Below, piece after piece: positions 20,320 to 29,826 of a DNA stretch of 64,000 bases. Every line of letters begins with the position of its first letter. The stretch's first letter is position 1. A program made the position numbers and the translations under genes. The notes beneath the pieces are model-generated. The model had not been told where the DNA came from. It was given only the letters and a program-made list of their open reading frames with translations, and ran no database searches. This DNA is from Dokdonella fugitiva (GTDB lineage: Bacteria > Pseudomonadota > Gammaproteobacteria > Xanthomonadales > Rhodanobacteraceae): NCBI RefSeq assembly GCF_004342425.1, contig NZ_SLWQ01000002.1, forward strand, positions 372,001 through 436,000. Reading direction: 5' to 3'.

Positions 20320-21021
20320 TCAGGCGACGACCGACGACGGATCGACGGGGACGCCGACGCCCATCGTGCTGGAGATCGACACCTTCTGCAGGTACTGGCC
20401 CTTCGCCGTCGCCGGCTTGGCCTTCTGCAGGTCGGCGAGCAGCGCGCTCAGGTTGTCCTTCAGTGCGCTCGCCTCGAACGAGGCCTTGCCGATCGAGCAG
20501 TGCACGATGCCGGCCTTGTCGTTGCGGAACTTGACCTGGCCCGCCTTCGCGTTCTTCACCGCGGTGACGACATCGGCCGCGACCGAGCCGTCCTTCGGGT
20601 TCGGCATGAGGCCACGCGGGCCGAGCAGCTGGCCGAGCTTGCCGACCACGCGCATCGCATCCGGCGTCGCGATCACGCGACCGAAGTCGAGGTCACCGCC
20701 CTGCATGCGCTCGGCGAGGTCTTCCATGCCGACCGCGTCGGCGCCGGCGGCCTTCGCCGCTTCCGCCTTCTCGCCCGGCGGGCAGAACACCGCCACCTTG
20801 ACCGTCTTGCCCGTGCCGTGCGGCAGCATCACCGAACCGCGAACGCCCTGGTCGGACTTCTTCGCGTCGATGCCGAGTCGGACCGCTACGTCGACCGACT
20901 CCGGGAACTTCGCCTTGGCGCCGTCCTTGACGATCTGCAGGGCTTCGTCGATCGAGTAGACCTTGCCCGGGGTGACCTTCGCGCTGAGCGCCTTGTAACG
21001 CTTGCTGATCTTCGTGCTCAT
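20320..21021 (-). CDS. rplA: 50S ribosomal protein L1
   Basis: L1, 233 aa, forms the mobile L1 stalk at the E site and in E. coli represses rplK-rplA. The start [19 protein letters not shown] lies 2 nt after the rplK stop. The signature [11 protein letters not shown] and the [16 protein letters not shown] segment are present. Confidence 0.97.
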   Translation of the reverse strand: MSTKISKRYKALSAKVTPGKVYSIDEALQIVKDGAKAKFPESVDVAVRLGIDAKKSDQGVRGSVMLPHGTGKTVKVAVFCPPGEKAEAAKAAGADAVGMEDLAERMQGGDLDFGRVIATPDAMRVVGKLGQLLGPRGLMPNPKDGSVAADVVTAVKNAKAGQVKFRNDKAGIVHCSIGKASFEASALKDNLSALLADLQKAKPATAKGQYLQKVSISSTMGVGVPVDPSSVVA

Positions 21022-21023
21022 GT

Positions 21024-21452
21024 TCAGATCTCCGCCACCAGGCCCATGCTGCGCGCGCTGCCCGCGATCGTGCGGACGGCGGCATCGAGATCGGCCGCGG
21101 TCAGGTCGGGCTCCTTCGCCTTCGCGATGTCCTCGAGCTGCTTGCGGGTGACCTTGCCCACCTTCTCGGTGTTCGGACGCTTCGAACCGGACGTGATGCC
21201 TGCCGCCTTCTTGAGCAGGATCGTCGCCGGCGGGGTCTTCGTGATGAATGTGAACGTGCGATCTGAGTACGCGGTGATCACGACCGGAATCGGCAGGCCC
21301 GGCTCGAGCTTCTGCGTGGCGGCGTTGAACGCCTTGCAGAATTCCATGATGTTCAGGCCGCGCTGGCCGAGGGCGGGGCCCACCGGCGGCGAGGGGTTGG
21401 CCTGACCGGCCTTCACCTGCAATTTGATGTAACCGACGACTTTCTTTGCCAT
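21024..21452 (-). CDS. rplK: 50S ribosomal protein L11
   Basis: L11, 142 aa, in the GTPase-associated centre and needed for RelA activation. The N-terminal Pro-rich segment [19 protein letters not shown] is the thiostrepton-binding region in other bacteria. Its C-terminal RNA-binding domain ends in [14 protein letters not shown]. It is translated with rplA. Confidence 0.97.
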   Translation of the reverse strand: MAKKVVGYIKLQVKAGQANPSPPVGPALGQRGLNIMEFCKAFNAATQKLEPGLPIPVVITAYSDRTFTFITKTPPATILLKKAAGITSGSKRPNTEKVGKVTRKQLEDIAKAKEPDLTAADLDAAVRTIAGSARSMGLVAEI

Positions 21453-21611
21453 TGCTCTTCTCCGGGTGCAAGCGCCTGACGATTCAGGCTCCCCATCGCG
21501 CCGGGAATTTCACGTGTCCCGGCTTCACGCTTGTGAATCTCGCATGCGCCAACGGCCGCACGAGGCGGCCGGTCGCAGTCCCGGCCAGGCAGGGAGCCGG
21601 AAAGTATAGCA
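21453..21611 (-). promoter_or_regulatory. rplK promoter and leader (L1-regulated leader candidate)
   Basis: An extended -10, TG-C-TATACT on the minus strand (plus 21603-21611), lies just past the nusG stop; no convincing -35 is seen, which fits an extended -10 promoter. The leader of about 140 nt ends with a GCCTGA/TCAGGC hairpin at 21474-21489 and a CCCGGAGAAG ribosome binding site. L1 feedback on such a leader is known in E. coli and inferred here. Confidence 0.55.
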
Positions 21612-21639
21612 GGTTTCGAGCGTCCGTCGGCAGCGACGC

Positions 21640-22200
21640 TCAGGCCTTTTCGACCTGGCCGAATTCCAGCTCGACCGGCGTCGACCGGCCGAAAATCAGC
21701 ACCGCAACGCGCAGGCGGCTCTTCTCGTAGTTGACTTCCTCGACCACGCCATTGAAGTCGTTGAACGGACCTTCGATGACGCGCACCATCTCGCCCGGCT
21801 CGAACAGCACCTTCGGGCGCGGCTTCTCGGCGCCTTCCTGCACGCGCTGCAGGATGCCTTCCGCCTCGGAATCCTTGATCGGCAACGGACGGTCGGCGGT
21901 ACCGCCGATGAAGCCCATCACCTTCGGTGTCTCCTTGACGAGGTGCCAGGATTCGTCGTCGATCTTCAGCGCCTTGCCTTCGTCGTGCGTCTCGATCTGC
22001 ACGAGCACGTAGCCGGGGAAGAACTTGCGCTCGCTACGGCGCTTCTGGCCGCCGCGCATCTCGATGACTTCCTCGGTCGGCACCAGCACTTCGCCGAACT
22101 TCTCCTGCATGCCGGCGCGCGCGACGCGCTCCTTCAAGGAGCGGGCGACCGTATGCTCGAAGCCCGAGTAGGCGTGCACGACGTACCAACGCTTGCTCAT
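21640..22200 (-). CDS. nusG: Transcription termination/antitermination protein NusG
   Basis: NusG, 186 aa, couples RNA polymerase to Rho or the ribosome. The NGN domain starts [20 protein letters not shown]; the KOW domain starts at [19 protein letters not shown]. It lies 9 nt after secE, the standard pair. Confidence 0.97.
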   Translation of the reverse strand: MSKRWYVVHAYSGFEHTVARSLKERVARAGMQEKFGEVLVPTEEVIEMRGGQKRRSERKFFPGYVLVQIETHDEGKALKIDDESWHLVKETPKVMGFIGGTADRPLPIKDSEAEGILQRVQEGAEKPRPKVLFEPGEMVRVIEGPFNDFNGVVEEVNYEKSRLRVAVLIFGRSTPVELEFGQVEKA

Positions 22201-22209
22201 GCCGGCACC

Positions 22210-22596
22210 TCAGCGCCCGATCTTCAGCAGGTGGTCGAGGACCGCCCACTTCAGCAGCAGGTCGATCAGGCCGAGCAGGAGGCTCAGGATGATCACGACG
22301 ACGACGATGACCAGCGTGGTGCGCAGGGTCTCGTCCATCGTCGGCCACACGACCTTGCGCAGTTCGAACTGCGACTCGGTGATGTATTCACGCACCGTGC
22401 GGCCGACGCCGGTGAACGCGCCGACCGCCGCGGCGGCGATCACGCCGACCGCGAGCATGCCCAGGCGCGCCCAGCCGTTCCAGTCCGCGAAGTAGTAGTA
22501 CGCGACCAGACCCGCGACGAGCAGCGCGCCGGCAAGCACGAGCTTCACGACGTCGAGCGCATTCGATGCGCCCGCTTTTTCGACCTTGGCGTTCAT
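22210..22596 (-). CDS. secE: Preprotein translocase subunit SecE
   Basis: SecE, 128 aa, an essential inner-membrane clamp of the SecYEG channel. Three hydrophobic segments are visible (about residues 18-37, 42-62 and 95-115), as in the long E. coli form. The conserved amphipathic segment is ESQFELRKVVWPTMDET. It lies between tRNA-Trp and nusG. Confidence 0.95.
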   Translation of the reverse strand: MNAKVEKAGASNALDVVKLVLAGALLVAGLVAYYYFADWNGWARLGMLAVGVIAAAAVGAFTGVGRTVREYITESQFELRKVVWPTMDETLRTTLVIVVVVIILSLLLGLIDLLLKWAVLDHLLKIGR

Positions 22597-22675
22597 ATCT
22601 CGTGGCGACTTCCCGGTGCTGTGGTCGCGCTTGCGCGCCTATCAGCGGGTCCCCGCCTGTTTCCTCGTCGTCGTA

Positions 22676-22751
<76 letters not shown>

Positions 22752-22879
22752 AGGCTTTTGCGATCTTCCCTGATCGCAAGGAACAGACCAGCATCCATGC
22801 TGGACATCTCACGAACAGCGATTCCGATGCGGCGACTCGTCGATTCGCTTCCGGCGAGCCGCCAACCCGGCGTTGGTTC

Positions 22880-24070
<1,191 letters not shown>

Positions 24071-24133
24071 GGCGAAAACCCCGATCTGGTGTAAACGACT
24101 GATTGGATGGCGTGGCGAAACCGACCGCTTGGA

Positions 24134-24209
24134 TGGTGCTCACGAATGGAATCGAACCATCGACCTCCTCCTTACCAAGGAGGTGCTCTACCGACTGAGC
24201 TACGTGAGC
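24134..24209 (-). tRNA. thrT: tRNA-Thr (GGT)
   Basis: A 76-nt cloverleaf, acceptor GCTCACG/CGTGAGC, anticodon loop TTGGTAA (anticodon GGT), encoded 3' CCA. It lies 63 nt before tuf copy 2 and reads Thr ACC/ACU codons. Confidence 0.97.
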
Positions 24210-24329
24210 ATGTACTTCGGCGGCCCTCCATGACCGCTTGGAACGGACCGACATCCAGTCGGACCTTCGAACGACATCATGCCCGTCTGCGACGCTTCGA
24301 AGCCGCCTGCTTCGAAAGCTGGAGCGCAA

Positions 24330-24403
24330 TGGAGCGGGAGACGGGAATCGAACCCGCGCTAGTAGCTTGGAAGGCTACAGTTCTACCATTGAACTACTCC
24401 CGC
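24330..24403 (-). tRNA. glyT: tRNA-Gly (TCC)
   Basis: A 74-nt cloverleaf, acceptor GCGGGAG with TCCCGCT, anticodon loop CTTCCAA (anticodon TCC), encoded 3' CCA. It is the middle tRNA of the cluster and reads GGA/GGG. Confidence 0.97.
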
Positions 24404-24607
24404 GCCGGACGAACCTGCTTGGGTATTGCGCCGGCGTTGCCACCGCCGGTTTGTTTCCATGGCGGCCGTCCCGGGCCGGTGGCTGCATCCCACCTCGCGA
24501 TTCCGTTCGCCGTTTTCCTGCAAGCCGAATCCGCTCCGGCGGATTCGTCGAACCGGTCGTACCCGGGTGGTTCGATCCATCCCGGCAACCGCTTCGCACT
24601 CGATCGA
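24404..24607 (-). other. Spacer between tRNA-Tyr and tRNA-Gly
   Basis: A 204-nt spacer, longer than the other gaps of the tRNA cluster. It has two hairpins: GAATCCGC/GCGGATTC with a 4-nt loop near 24528-24547 and a CCGGCG/CGCCGG pair near 24432-24450. No further tRNA could be folded here, so the E. coli thrU position appears vacant. Confidence 0.5.
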
Positions 24608-24693
24608 TGGTGGAGGGAGGTGGATTCGAACCACCGAAGGCGTAAGCCAGCAGATTTACAGTCTGCCCCCGTTGGCCGCTTGGGTATCCCTCC
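24608..24693 (-). tRNA. tyrU: tRNA-Tyr (GTA)
   Basis: An 86-nt class II tRNA, acceptor GGAGGGA/TCCCTCC, anticodon loop ACTGTAAA (anticodon GTA), long variable arm, encoded CCA. It is the first gene of the tRNA-tuf transcript. Confidence 0.97.
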
Positions 24694-24709
24694 GTTCACG
24701 GAGCCGCGC

Positions 24710-24739
24710 ATTTTCCTTGCATGGGGCTGCCAGTGTCAA
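24710..24739 (-). promoter_or_regulatory. Predicted promoter of the tRNA-Tyr/tuf transcript
   Basis: A perfect TTGACA -35 (24734-24739) and a GAAAAT -10 (24710-24715), 18 nt apart on the minus strand. The bases after the -10 are GC-rich (GCGCGGC), the discriminator type of stringently controlled stable-RNA promoters. The mature tRNA-Tyr begins about 10 nt past the expected start site. Confidence 0.7.
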
Positions 24740-24795
24740 GGCGCTTGGACACCGAAAGAGCGGGCGCCGCGCGAATCCGTCGAGCGCGGGCCGGC

Positions 24796-25287
24796 TCAGG
24801 GGGCGGCTGCCGGACGAAATCGCGAAACTTCGGCTTCCATCGACTTGGACAACGCGATCAGGCGCTGCGCGTAGTCGGCGAGCCGCCGATCCTCCTCGCT
24901 GGTCGGCTGCCAGGCCGGCACCGGGGCCGGCTTGCCGTCCGGCGCATCGAGCGCGACGAAGATGATCACGCAACTCGTCGCGACGCGTTCCGCGGCGGTC
25001 TTGAGGTCGCGCGCAATGACGTCGACCGCGAAATGCATGCTCGAGGTGCCGGTATGGATGAGCTTGCAACGGACCGTGACGAGGTCGCCGATGAGAATCG
25101 GCTGGACGAACTGGATGCCGCCGACCGCGACGGTCACGCAATAACGCCCACTCCAGCCGACCGCCGCGGCGTAACCGGCCTGGTCGATCCATTTCATGAC
25201 CATCCCGCCGTGCACCTTGCCGCCGAAATTGACGTCCCCGGGTTCGGTCAGGAACCTGAATTCCACTTCGCGCTGCTGGCCCGGCAT
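24796..25287 (-). CDS. Acyl-CoA thioesterase, hotdog fold
   Basis: 163 aa, probably cleaves acyl-CoA to free acid and CoA in the cytoplasm. The hotdog signature GDVNFGGKVHGGMVMKWID (17-35) carries the Asn and Asp used by YciA/ACOT-type enzymes, and VGGIQFVQPILIGDLV is the following beta-strand pair. The start MPGQQREVEF has GAGGGGAGAC upstream; longer frames lack support. Chain length preference cannot be read from sequence. It lies upstream of the tRNA-tuf promoter. Confidence 0.88.
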   Translation of the reverse strand: MPGQQREVEFRFLTEPGDVNFGGKVHGGMVMKWIDQAGYAAAVGWSGRYCVTVAVGGIQFVQPILIGDLVTVRCKLIHTGTSSMHFAVDVIARDLKTAAERVATSCVIIFVALDAPDGKPAPVPAWQPTSEEDRRLADYAQRLIALSKSMEAEVSRFRPAAAP

Positions 25288-25412
25288 CGGCGTCTCCCCT
25301 CGCAATCCCGTTAGCCTACCGCCCCGCTGCGCGCTTGTGTGACCGGCGTCGCGCAAGGCGGTGCCGCCGATCCCTAAGCTGGACCGCAATCGCGGCGATC
25401 AGGGGAGCGACG

Positions 25413-26489
25413 ATGCGCACGACGGTCTGGCTGGGTCTGGCCCTGGCACTCGCCGGCAACGCCGGCGCGAACGAAGTCACGATCAAGAACGATTCCCTCA
25501 CCGACTTCGGCGGCGCCGCGATCATCTGGGGCTTCGTCAGCGGGGAGATGGCCGGCTCGTGGCTGACCAGCCCGTGCGACGGCAACCTCGTCGCGGTGCA
25601 GATCTTCTGGCGTTCGCCGAGCGGCACGAGCGCCGACGTGATCGGCAGTGCGATCCACATCTATCGCAGCGGCACATTCCCCAATCCCGGCATCGAGGCG
25701 CAGACAGTCGGCGGGCCGGTCCTGCAGGACAACGCGCTCAACGAGTGGCGCTACCTCGACGAGAACAACTCGATTCCACTGGTCGTGCCGGTCACGATGA
25801 ACGAAACGGTGGTGGTGGCGCTCGAGTTCGCCGATCCCCCGGTGGCCGGGACGGATCCCAGCGTCGTGCGCGACACCGACGGCAACACCCCCGGACACAA
25901 TACGATCTATGCGGACATCGGTTCGTCGTTCGTATGGTTCGACAGTGCGACGCTGGGGGTCACCGGCGACTGGGTCATCCGCGCCGTCGTCAATTGCACG
26001 ACCGTCTCCACCGATGCGGACGTCTCGGTCAGCATGAGCGCGACGCCGGACGCGTATACCGCGGGCAGCGCGCTGCAATACACGATCGTCGTCGCCAACG
26101 CGGGGCCCGCGTCCTCGCCGAACACGACCCTCGTCGACACCTTCCCGGCCGCGCTGCAGGCACCCGCCTGGACCTGCACGGGCAGTGGCGGCGCGACCTG
26201 CCCCGCGGACAGCAGCGGCCACATCATCGGCCAGGCCGCACTGCCGGCCGGCAGCCATATCACGTTTACCGTCGATGGCACCGTCGCGCCGGGCACGACG
26301 GGCACCCTGACCAATTCGATGACCGCGGTCGTCAATGCACCGGCGACCGACCCCGCCGGCACGAACAACACCGCGACCCTCGACCTCGAGGCCGCCGTCA
26401 GCGACGTGATCTTCGCCAATGGTTTCGACGGCCCGCCCTTGCTCGTGCGTCCGCTGCCCGCCCGCGCGACGGGCCGGCCACGGCGTTAG
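25413..26489 (+). CDS. Exported DUF11-repeat protein with C-terminal IFANGFD motif
   Basis: 358 aa, function unknown. It has a clear signal peptide (MRTTVWLGLALALAGNAGA), an N-terminal region rich in Asp, Ser and Gly (about 20-195) with no family I recognise, and one DUF11-type beta-sandwich (about 205-330: DAYTAGSALQYTIVVANAGP, TNSMTAVV, TNNTATLDL). It ends with VIFANGFDG followed by a Pro/Arg tail. Similar IFxxGFE endings occur on exported Lysobacterales proteins as far as I recall. Its stop overlaps the converging gene's stop by 4 nt. Confidence 0.82.
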   Translation: MRTTVWLGLALALAGNAGANEVTIKNDSLTDFGGAAIIWGFVSGEMAGSWLTSPCDGNLVAVQIFWRSPSGTSADVIGSAIHIYRSGTFPNPGIEAQTVGGPVLQDNALNEWRYLDENNSIPLVVPVTMNETVVVALEFADPPVAGTDPSVVRDTDGNTPGHNTIYADIGSSFVWFDSATLGVTGDWVIRAVVNCTTVSTDADVSVSMSATPDAYTAGSALQYTIVVANAGPASSPNTTLVDTFPAALQAPAWTCTGSGGATCPADSSGHIIGQAALPAGSHITFTVDGTVAPGTTGTLTNSMTAVVNAPATDPAGTNNTATLDLEAAVSDVIFANGFDGPPLLVRPLPARATGRPRR

Positions 26490-27025
26490 CGCGCCGCGCG
26501 GCGCGTGAAGGTGATCGTGCCGAGCGGCACTTCCTTGCCGCTCCTGGGGCCGATCGCGGTCATCGTCAGCACGCGCGTGCCGCCGCGGAACTCCTCGGTC
26601 ATGCGGTATTTCGCCGGCGGGTGCGGCTCGGGCTGGCGCAGTTCCGCCGTCCACGTCATCGTCTTCGAAGCGGCATCCCACACGCCTTCGTCGAGCCGGA
26701 TGTAGTCCGTGTTGCTGTCGACCCAGATGCCGACGTAGCGCTGCTTCCTCGGGTCGTAGCCCCAGGTGCCGTGGCCGCCGTATTTCGCGTCGACCTCGAA
26801 ATCGTTGCGGATCCAGCGCTTGCCGGTCACGAACGTATTGGTCTGCACGCCGGTCGCGCGCGTCGGCTTTTCACCCGGCTTGGCCGGCGGGAATTCGATC
26901 ACCGCGTCCCAGACGCCCTCTTCGAGCGCGAGCACGTCGAGTTCGGGGGCGCTGGCCGGCGCGGGTTCCGCTGCCCGCGCGCCGGCGGCGGCGAGCATCA
27001 AGGTGACAGCAAGGACGATGCGCAT
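26486..27025 (-). CDS. Exported DUF1579-like protein
   Basis: 179 aa with a signal peptide (MRIVLAVTLMLAAAGARA). The rest resembles small DUF1579-type beta-barrel proteins: EGVWDAVIEF, a WDAASKTMTW segment and a final GTITFTRR strand. No catalytic motif is visible and no role is assigned. The family name is a moderate guess from the pattern. It starts 113 nt after the ychF stop on the same strand. Confidence 0.75.
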   Translation of the reverse strand: MRIVLAVTLMLAAAGARAAEPAPASAPELDVLALEEGVWDAVIEFPPAKPGEKPTRATGVQTNTFVTGKRWIRNDFEVDAKYGGHGTWGYDPRKQRYVGIWVDSNTDYIRLDEGVWDAASKTMTWTAELRQPEPHPPAKYRMTEEFRGGTRVLTMTAIGPRSGKEVPLGTITFTRRAAR

Positions 27026-27138
27026 GGATTCTCCGACAGCAGCCGCGGATGCGGCGCTCGTCCAGGAGAACGCGATCGGGCGCCGGAACCTATCAGGCCC
27101 GCCGCCGGCGCACGATGCATGCGCCGGACGATCGCCGG

Positions 27139-28230
27139 TCAGACGTTGAAGCGGAAGTGCAGCACGTCGCCTTCCTGCACGACGTACTCCTTGCCCTCGA
27201 GGCGCAGGCGGCCCGCATCGCGCGCACCGGCTTCGCCCTTGTACTTGATGTAGTCGTCGTAGGCGATCGTTTCGGCGCGGATGAAGCCGCGTTCGAAGTC
27301 CGTGTGGATCACCCCGGCGGCCTGCGGCGCGGTCGCGCCCTTCTTCACCTGCCAGGCGCGCACTTCCTTCTCGCCGGCGGTGAAGTAGGTCTGCAGGCCG
27401 AGCAGCTTGTAGCCGGCGCGGATCACGCGGTTGAGGCCGGGCTCGTCGAGGCCGAGGTCCTTGAGGAATTCGTCGCGGTCGGCGTCCTCGAGCTGCGCCA
27501 TCTCCTCCTCGATCGCGGCGCACACCGGCACGACCTCGGCGCCTTCCGCGGCCGCGCGCTCGCGCACGCGGTCGAGGTGCGGGTTGTTCTCGAATCCGTC
27601 CTCGCGCACGTTGGCTATGTACATGAGCGGCTTGAGCGTGAGCAGGAACAGGTCGCGCACGAGCGCGCGTTCCTCCGCATCGAGGCCGAGACTGCGCGCG
27701 ACGCGGCCTTCGTTGAGGCCGGCGGCGAGCTTCTGCAACACCGGCCGCTTCGCCAGCGCTTCCTTGTCGTTCGCCTTCGCCGCGCGCTCGACGCGGTTGA
27801 GCGCCTTGTCGACCGACTCGAGGTCGGCGAGCGCGAGTTCGGTGTCGATCGTCTCGATGTCGGCAATCGGGTCGACCTTGTTGGCGACGTGCACGATGTC
27901 CGGGTGCTCGAAGCAGCGCACGACGTGCGCGATCGCGTCGACTTCGCGGATGTGCGCGAGGAACTTGTTGCCGAGCCCTTCGCCCTTCGACGCGCCCGCG
28001 ACGAGCCCGGCGATGTCGACGAACTCGATCGAGGTCGGGATGATCTTCAGCGGCTTGGCGATGCCGGCGAGCGCGGCGAGGCGCGGATCGGGCACCGGCA
28101 CGACGCCCACGTTCGGCTCGATCGTGCAGAACGGGAAGTTCGCCGCGGCGATACCCGCCTTGGTCAGCGCGTTGAACAGGGTCGACTTGCCGACGTTCGG
28201 CAGGCCGACGATGCCGCATTTGATGCCCAT
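27139..28230 (-). CDS. ychF: Ribosome-binding ATPase YchF
   Basis: 363 aa, an OBG-family P-loop ATPase tied to ribosomes and oxidative-stress response. Walker A is GLPNVGKST (9-17), and DIAGLV is at 72-77. The G4 motif that sets nucleotide choice is NVRE (207-210), the NxxE form of YchF/OLA1, which favours ATP over GTP. The C-terminal TGS domain is present. It is the last gene of the prs-rplY-pth-ychF run. Confidence 0.96.
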   Translation of the reverse strand: MGIKCGIVGLPNVGKSTLFNALTKAGIAAANFPFCTIEPNVGVVPVPDPRLAALAGIAKPLKIIPTSIEFVDIAGLVAGASKGEGLGNKFLAHIREVDAIAHVVRCFEHPDIVHVANKVDPIADIETIDTELALADLESVDKALNRVERAAKANDKEALAKRPVLQKLAAGLNEGRVARSLGLDAEERALVRDLFLLTLKPLMYIANVREDGFENNPHLDRVRERAAAEGAEVVPVCAAIEEEMAQLEDADRDEFLKDLGLDEPGLNRVIRAGYKLLGLQTYFTAGEKEVRAWQVKKGATAPQAAGVIHTDFERGFIRAETIAYDDYIKYKGEAGARDAGRLRLEGKEYVVQEGDVLHFRFNV

Positions 28231-28244
28231 GGACGCGTAATTCC

Positions 28245-28333
28245 GTGATTGGTGATTCGTGATTGGTGATTCGGACGCATCGGACCTGGAGGGTGCAACC
28301 GGCTCGAATCACCAATCACCAATCACGAATCCC
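28245..28333. repeat. GTGATTS heptamer inverted repeat between pth and ychF
   Basis: The 92-nt gap is almost filled by four heptamers at 28245-28272 (GTGATTG, GTGATTC, GTGATTG, GTGATTC) and four complementary ones at 28306-28333, around a 33-nt loop. The architecture is the same as in the rpoB-rpoC and prs-rplY gaps but the unit differs. It could fold in RNA of either strand; pth-ychF transcripts would carry it. Confidence 0.85.
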
Positions 28334-28910
28334 TGCCGTTGGTGTGCAACTTCTTCATCGCCGCCTCGAACTCGCCGGCCACCGCGAGCGGCAATACGTC
28401 GAGCGAGCGCGCGATCGCGTCGAGCATGAGGTCCTCGTCGACCTTCGACGGCCGGCCCAGTACCCAGCCGCTGACGCGGTCTTTGTGGCCCGGATGGCCG
28501 ATGCCGATCCTGAGCCGGTGGAACCTGCCATGGCCGATGTGCGCGAACAGGTCGCGCAGGCCGTTCTGGCCACCGTGGCCGCCGTCGAACTTGAGGCGCG
28601 CGGTGCCCGGCGGCAGGTCCAGGTCATCGTGCACGACCAGCATCTCGTCGGGCTCGATCTTCCAGTAGCGCAGCGCCGCGCCGACCGATGCGCCGCTCGC
28701 ATTCATGTAGGTGACCGGCTTGAGCATCCACAACGGCTTGCCGCCGAGTACGATCTTCGCAGTCTCGCCGCGCAGCTTCGATTCCATGCCGAAGCGCGCC
28801 GACTCGCGCCCGGCGAGCGCGTCGACGAACCAGAACCCGGCGTTGTGCCGGGTCCTCAGGTGTTCGGCCCCGGGATTGCCGAGGCCGACGATGAGGCGCA
28901 GGCCGGCCAT
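28323..28910 (-). CDS. pth: Peptidyl-tRNA hydrolase
   Basis: 195 aa, frees tRNA from peptidyl-tRNA that drops off ribosomes. Asn12 (GLGNPG), catalytic His22 (RHNAGFWFVD), the Asp pair in VVHDDLDLPPG (about 95-96) and GGHGGQNGLRDL are present. The start MAGLRLIVGLGNPG is preferred over a Met five codons upstream. It follows rplY by 57 nt. Confidence 0.96.
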   Translation of the reverse strand: MAGLRLIVGLGNPGAEHLRTRHNAGFWFVDALAGRESARFGMESKLRGETAKIVLGGKPLWMLKPVTYMNASGASVGAALRYWKIEPDEMLVVHDDLDLPPGTARLKFDGGHGGQNGLRDLFAHIGHGRFHRLRIGIGHPGHKDRVSGWVLGRPSKVDEDLMLDAIARSLDVLPLAVAGEFEAAMKKLHTNGRDS

Positions 28911-28967
28911 GTGGCGGATACGCACGCACGCTGCCCGCGCGGACGCGGGCAGCGAAACGCAGCCTCG

Positions 28968-29645
28968 TTACTTCTTCTCGTCCTTCTTCGCCGGTGCCTT
29001 GGCCGGCGCGGCAGCGGCAGGAGCCGCGGCGGCCTCGCCCTCGGCCGGAGCCGCTTCGATCTCTTCCCTGACTTCCTTGGCGATGACGATCGCGTTGTCG
29101 TGTTCCTTGCCCAGGCGCAGCTCGGGGATCTCGACGCCCTTGGGCAGCTTGAGGTCGGACAGGTGCACGATGTCGCCGGTCTTCAGCTCGCCCAGATCGA
29201 CCTCGATGTATTCCGGCAGGTCCTTCGGCAGGCACGAGACTTCGACTTCGTTGAGCTCGTGCGTGATGACGACGCCCGACGCCTTGCCGGCCGGCGACGA
29301 TTCCTGGTTCAGGAAGTGCAGCGGCACGCGCAGGCGGATCGCTTCGTTCTCGTTGATGCGCTGGAAGTCGAGGTGCAGCACGATCTGCTTGAACGGATGA
29401 CGCTGCATGTCGCGCAGCAGCACCTTCTGCACGTCACCGCCGAGGCTGAGGTCGAGGATCGACGAGTAGAACCATTCGTTCTGGCTCGCGTGCCAGACGT
29501 CCTTGTGCTGGATCTGGATGCTGACCGGCTTGAGTTCGCCGCCGTAAACGATCGCCGGGACGTAACCAGCGCGACGCAGGCGGCGGCTCGCACCCTTGCC
29601 CTCGTCGTTGCGCTTTTCGACGTTGATGATGTGTGTGGTTGCCAT
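28968..29645 (-). CDS. rplY: 50S ribosomal protein L25/general stress protein Ctc
   Basis: 225 aa, the long two-domain (TL5/CTC) form of L25 that binds 5S rRNA. The N-terminal domain has KGASRRLRRAGYVPAIVYGG; a TL5 C-terminal beta domain follows, and the protein ends in an Ala/Glu/Lys-rich tail (AAAAPAKAPAKKDEKK). The start MATTHIINVEKRNDEGKG was chosen over a Met seven codons upstream. It lies downstream of prs across a heptamer repeat. Confidence 0.95.
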   Translation of the reverse strand: MATTHIINVEKRNDEGKGASRRLRRAGYVPAIVYGGELKPVSIQIQHKDVWHASQNEWFYSSILDLSLGGDVQKVLLRDMQRHPFKQIVLHLDFQRINENEAIRLRVPLHFLNQESSPAGKASGVVITHELNEVEVSCLPKDLPEYIEVDLGELKTGDIVHLSDLKLPKGVEIPELRLGKEHDNAIVIAKEVREEIEAAPAEGEAAAAPAAAAPAKAPAKKDEKK

Positions 29646-29723
29646 TTGTGTGTTGCCTTCTTGCAATGATGCCGCCCTGCGGCGGCGATGGCCTCTCCCG
29701 CGACCAGGAGAGGGTGAAAAAGC

Positions 29724-29822
29724 GGGGAATGGGGAATGGGGAATGGTAAAAGCAGGTTCGCGTCGCCTATTCCCTATTCCCTATTCCCTATTCCCTATTC
29801 CCTATTCCCTATTCCCCATTCC
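29724..29822 (-). repeat. GGGAATA heptamer array and inverted repeat in the prs-rplY gap
   Basis: Seven CTATTCC units and one CCATTCC lie head to tail at 29767-29822 (GGGAATA type on the transcribed strand). Three GGGGAAT units at 29724-29744 form the partial complementary arm, separated by 22 nt. In the prs transcript the second arm is followed by GCTTTTT, so the structure can act as a terminator or attenuator. Eight G-triplets with 4-nt spacing also fit a G-quadruplex consensus. Confidence 0.9.
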
Positions 29823-29826
29823 CGCT

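Noticed and set aside
24404-24607. A possible fifth tRNA in the spacer of the tRNA cluster
   Set aside because: Only simple hairpins were found; no T-loop TTCRANY with matching acceptor arms could be placed.
27601-27612. Non-standard G4 motif NVRE in YchF as a defect
   Set aside because: NxxE is the normal YchF/OLA1 form and explains its ATP preference.
29767-29822. CRISPR-like short regular repeats
   Set aside because: The unit is 7 nt with no spacers and no cas genes; it is a simple tandem repeat within an inverted pair.
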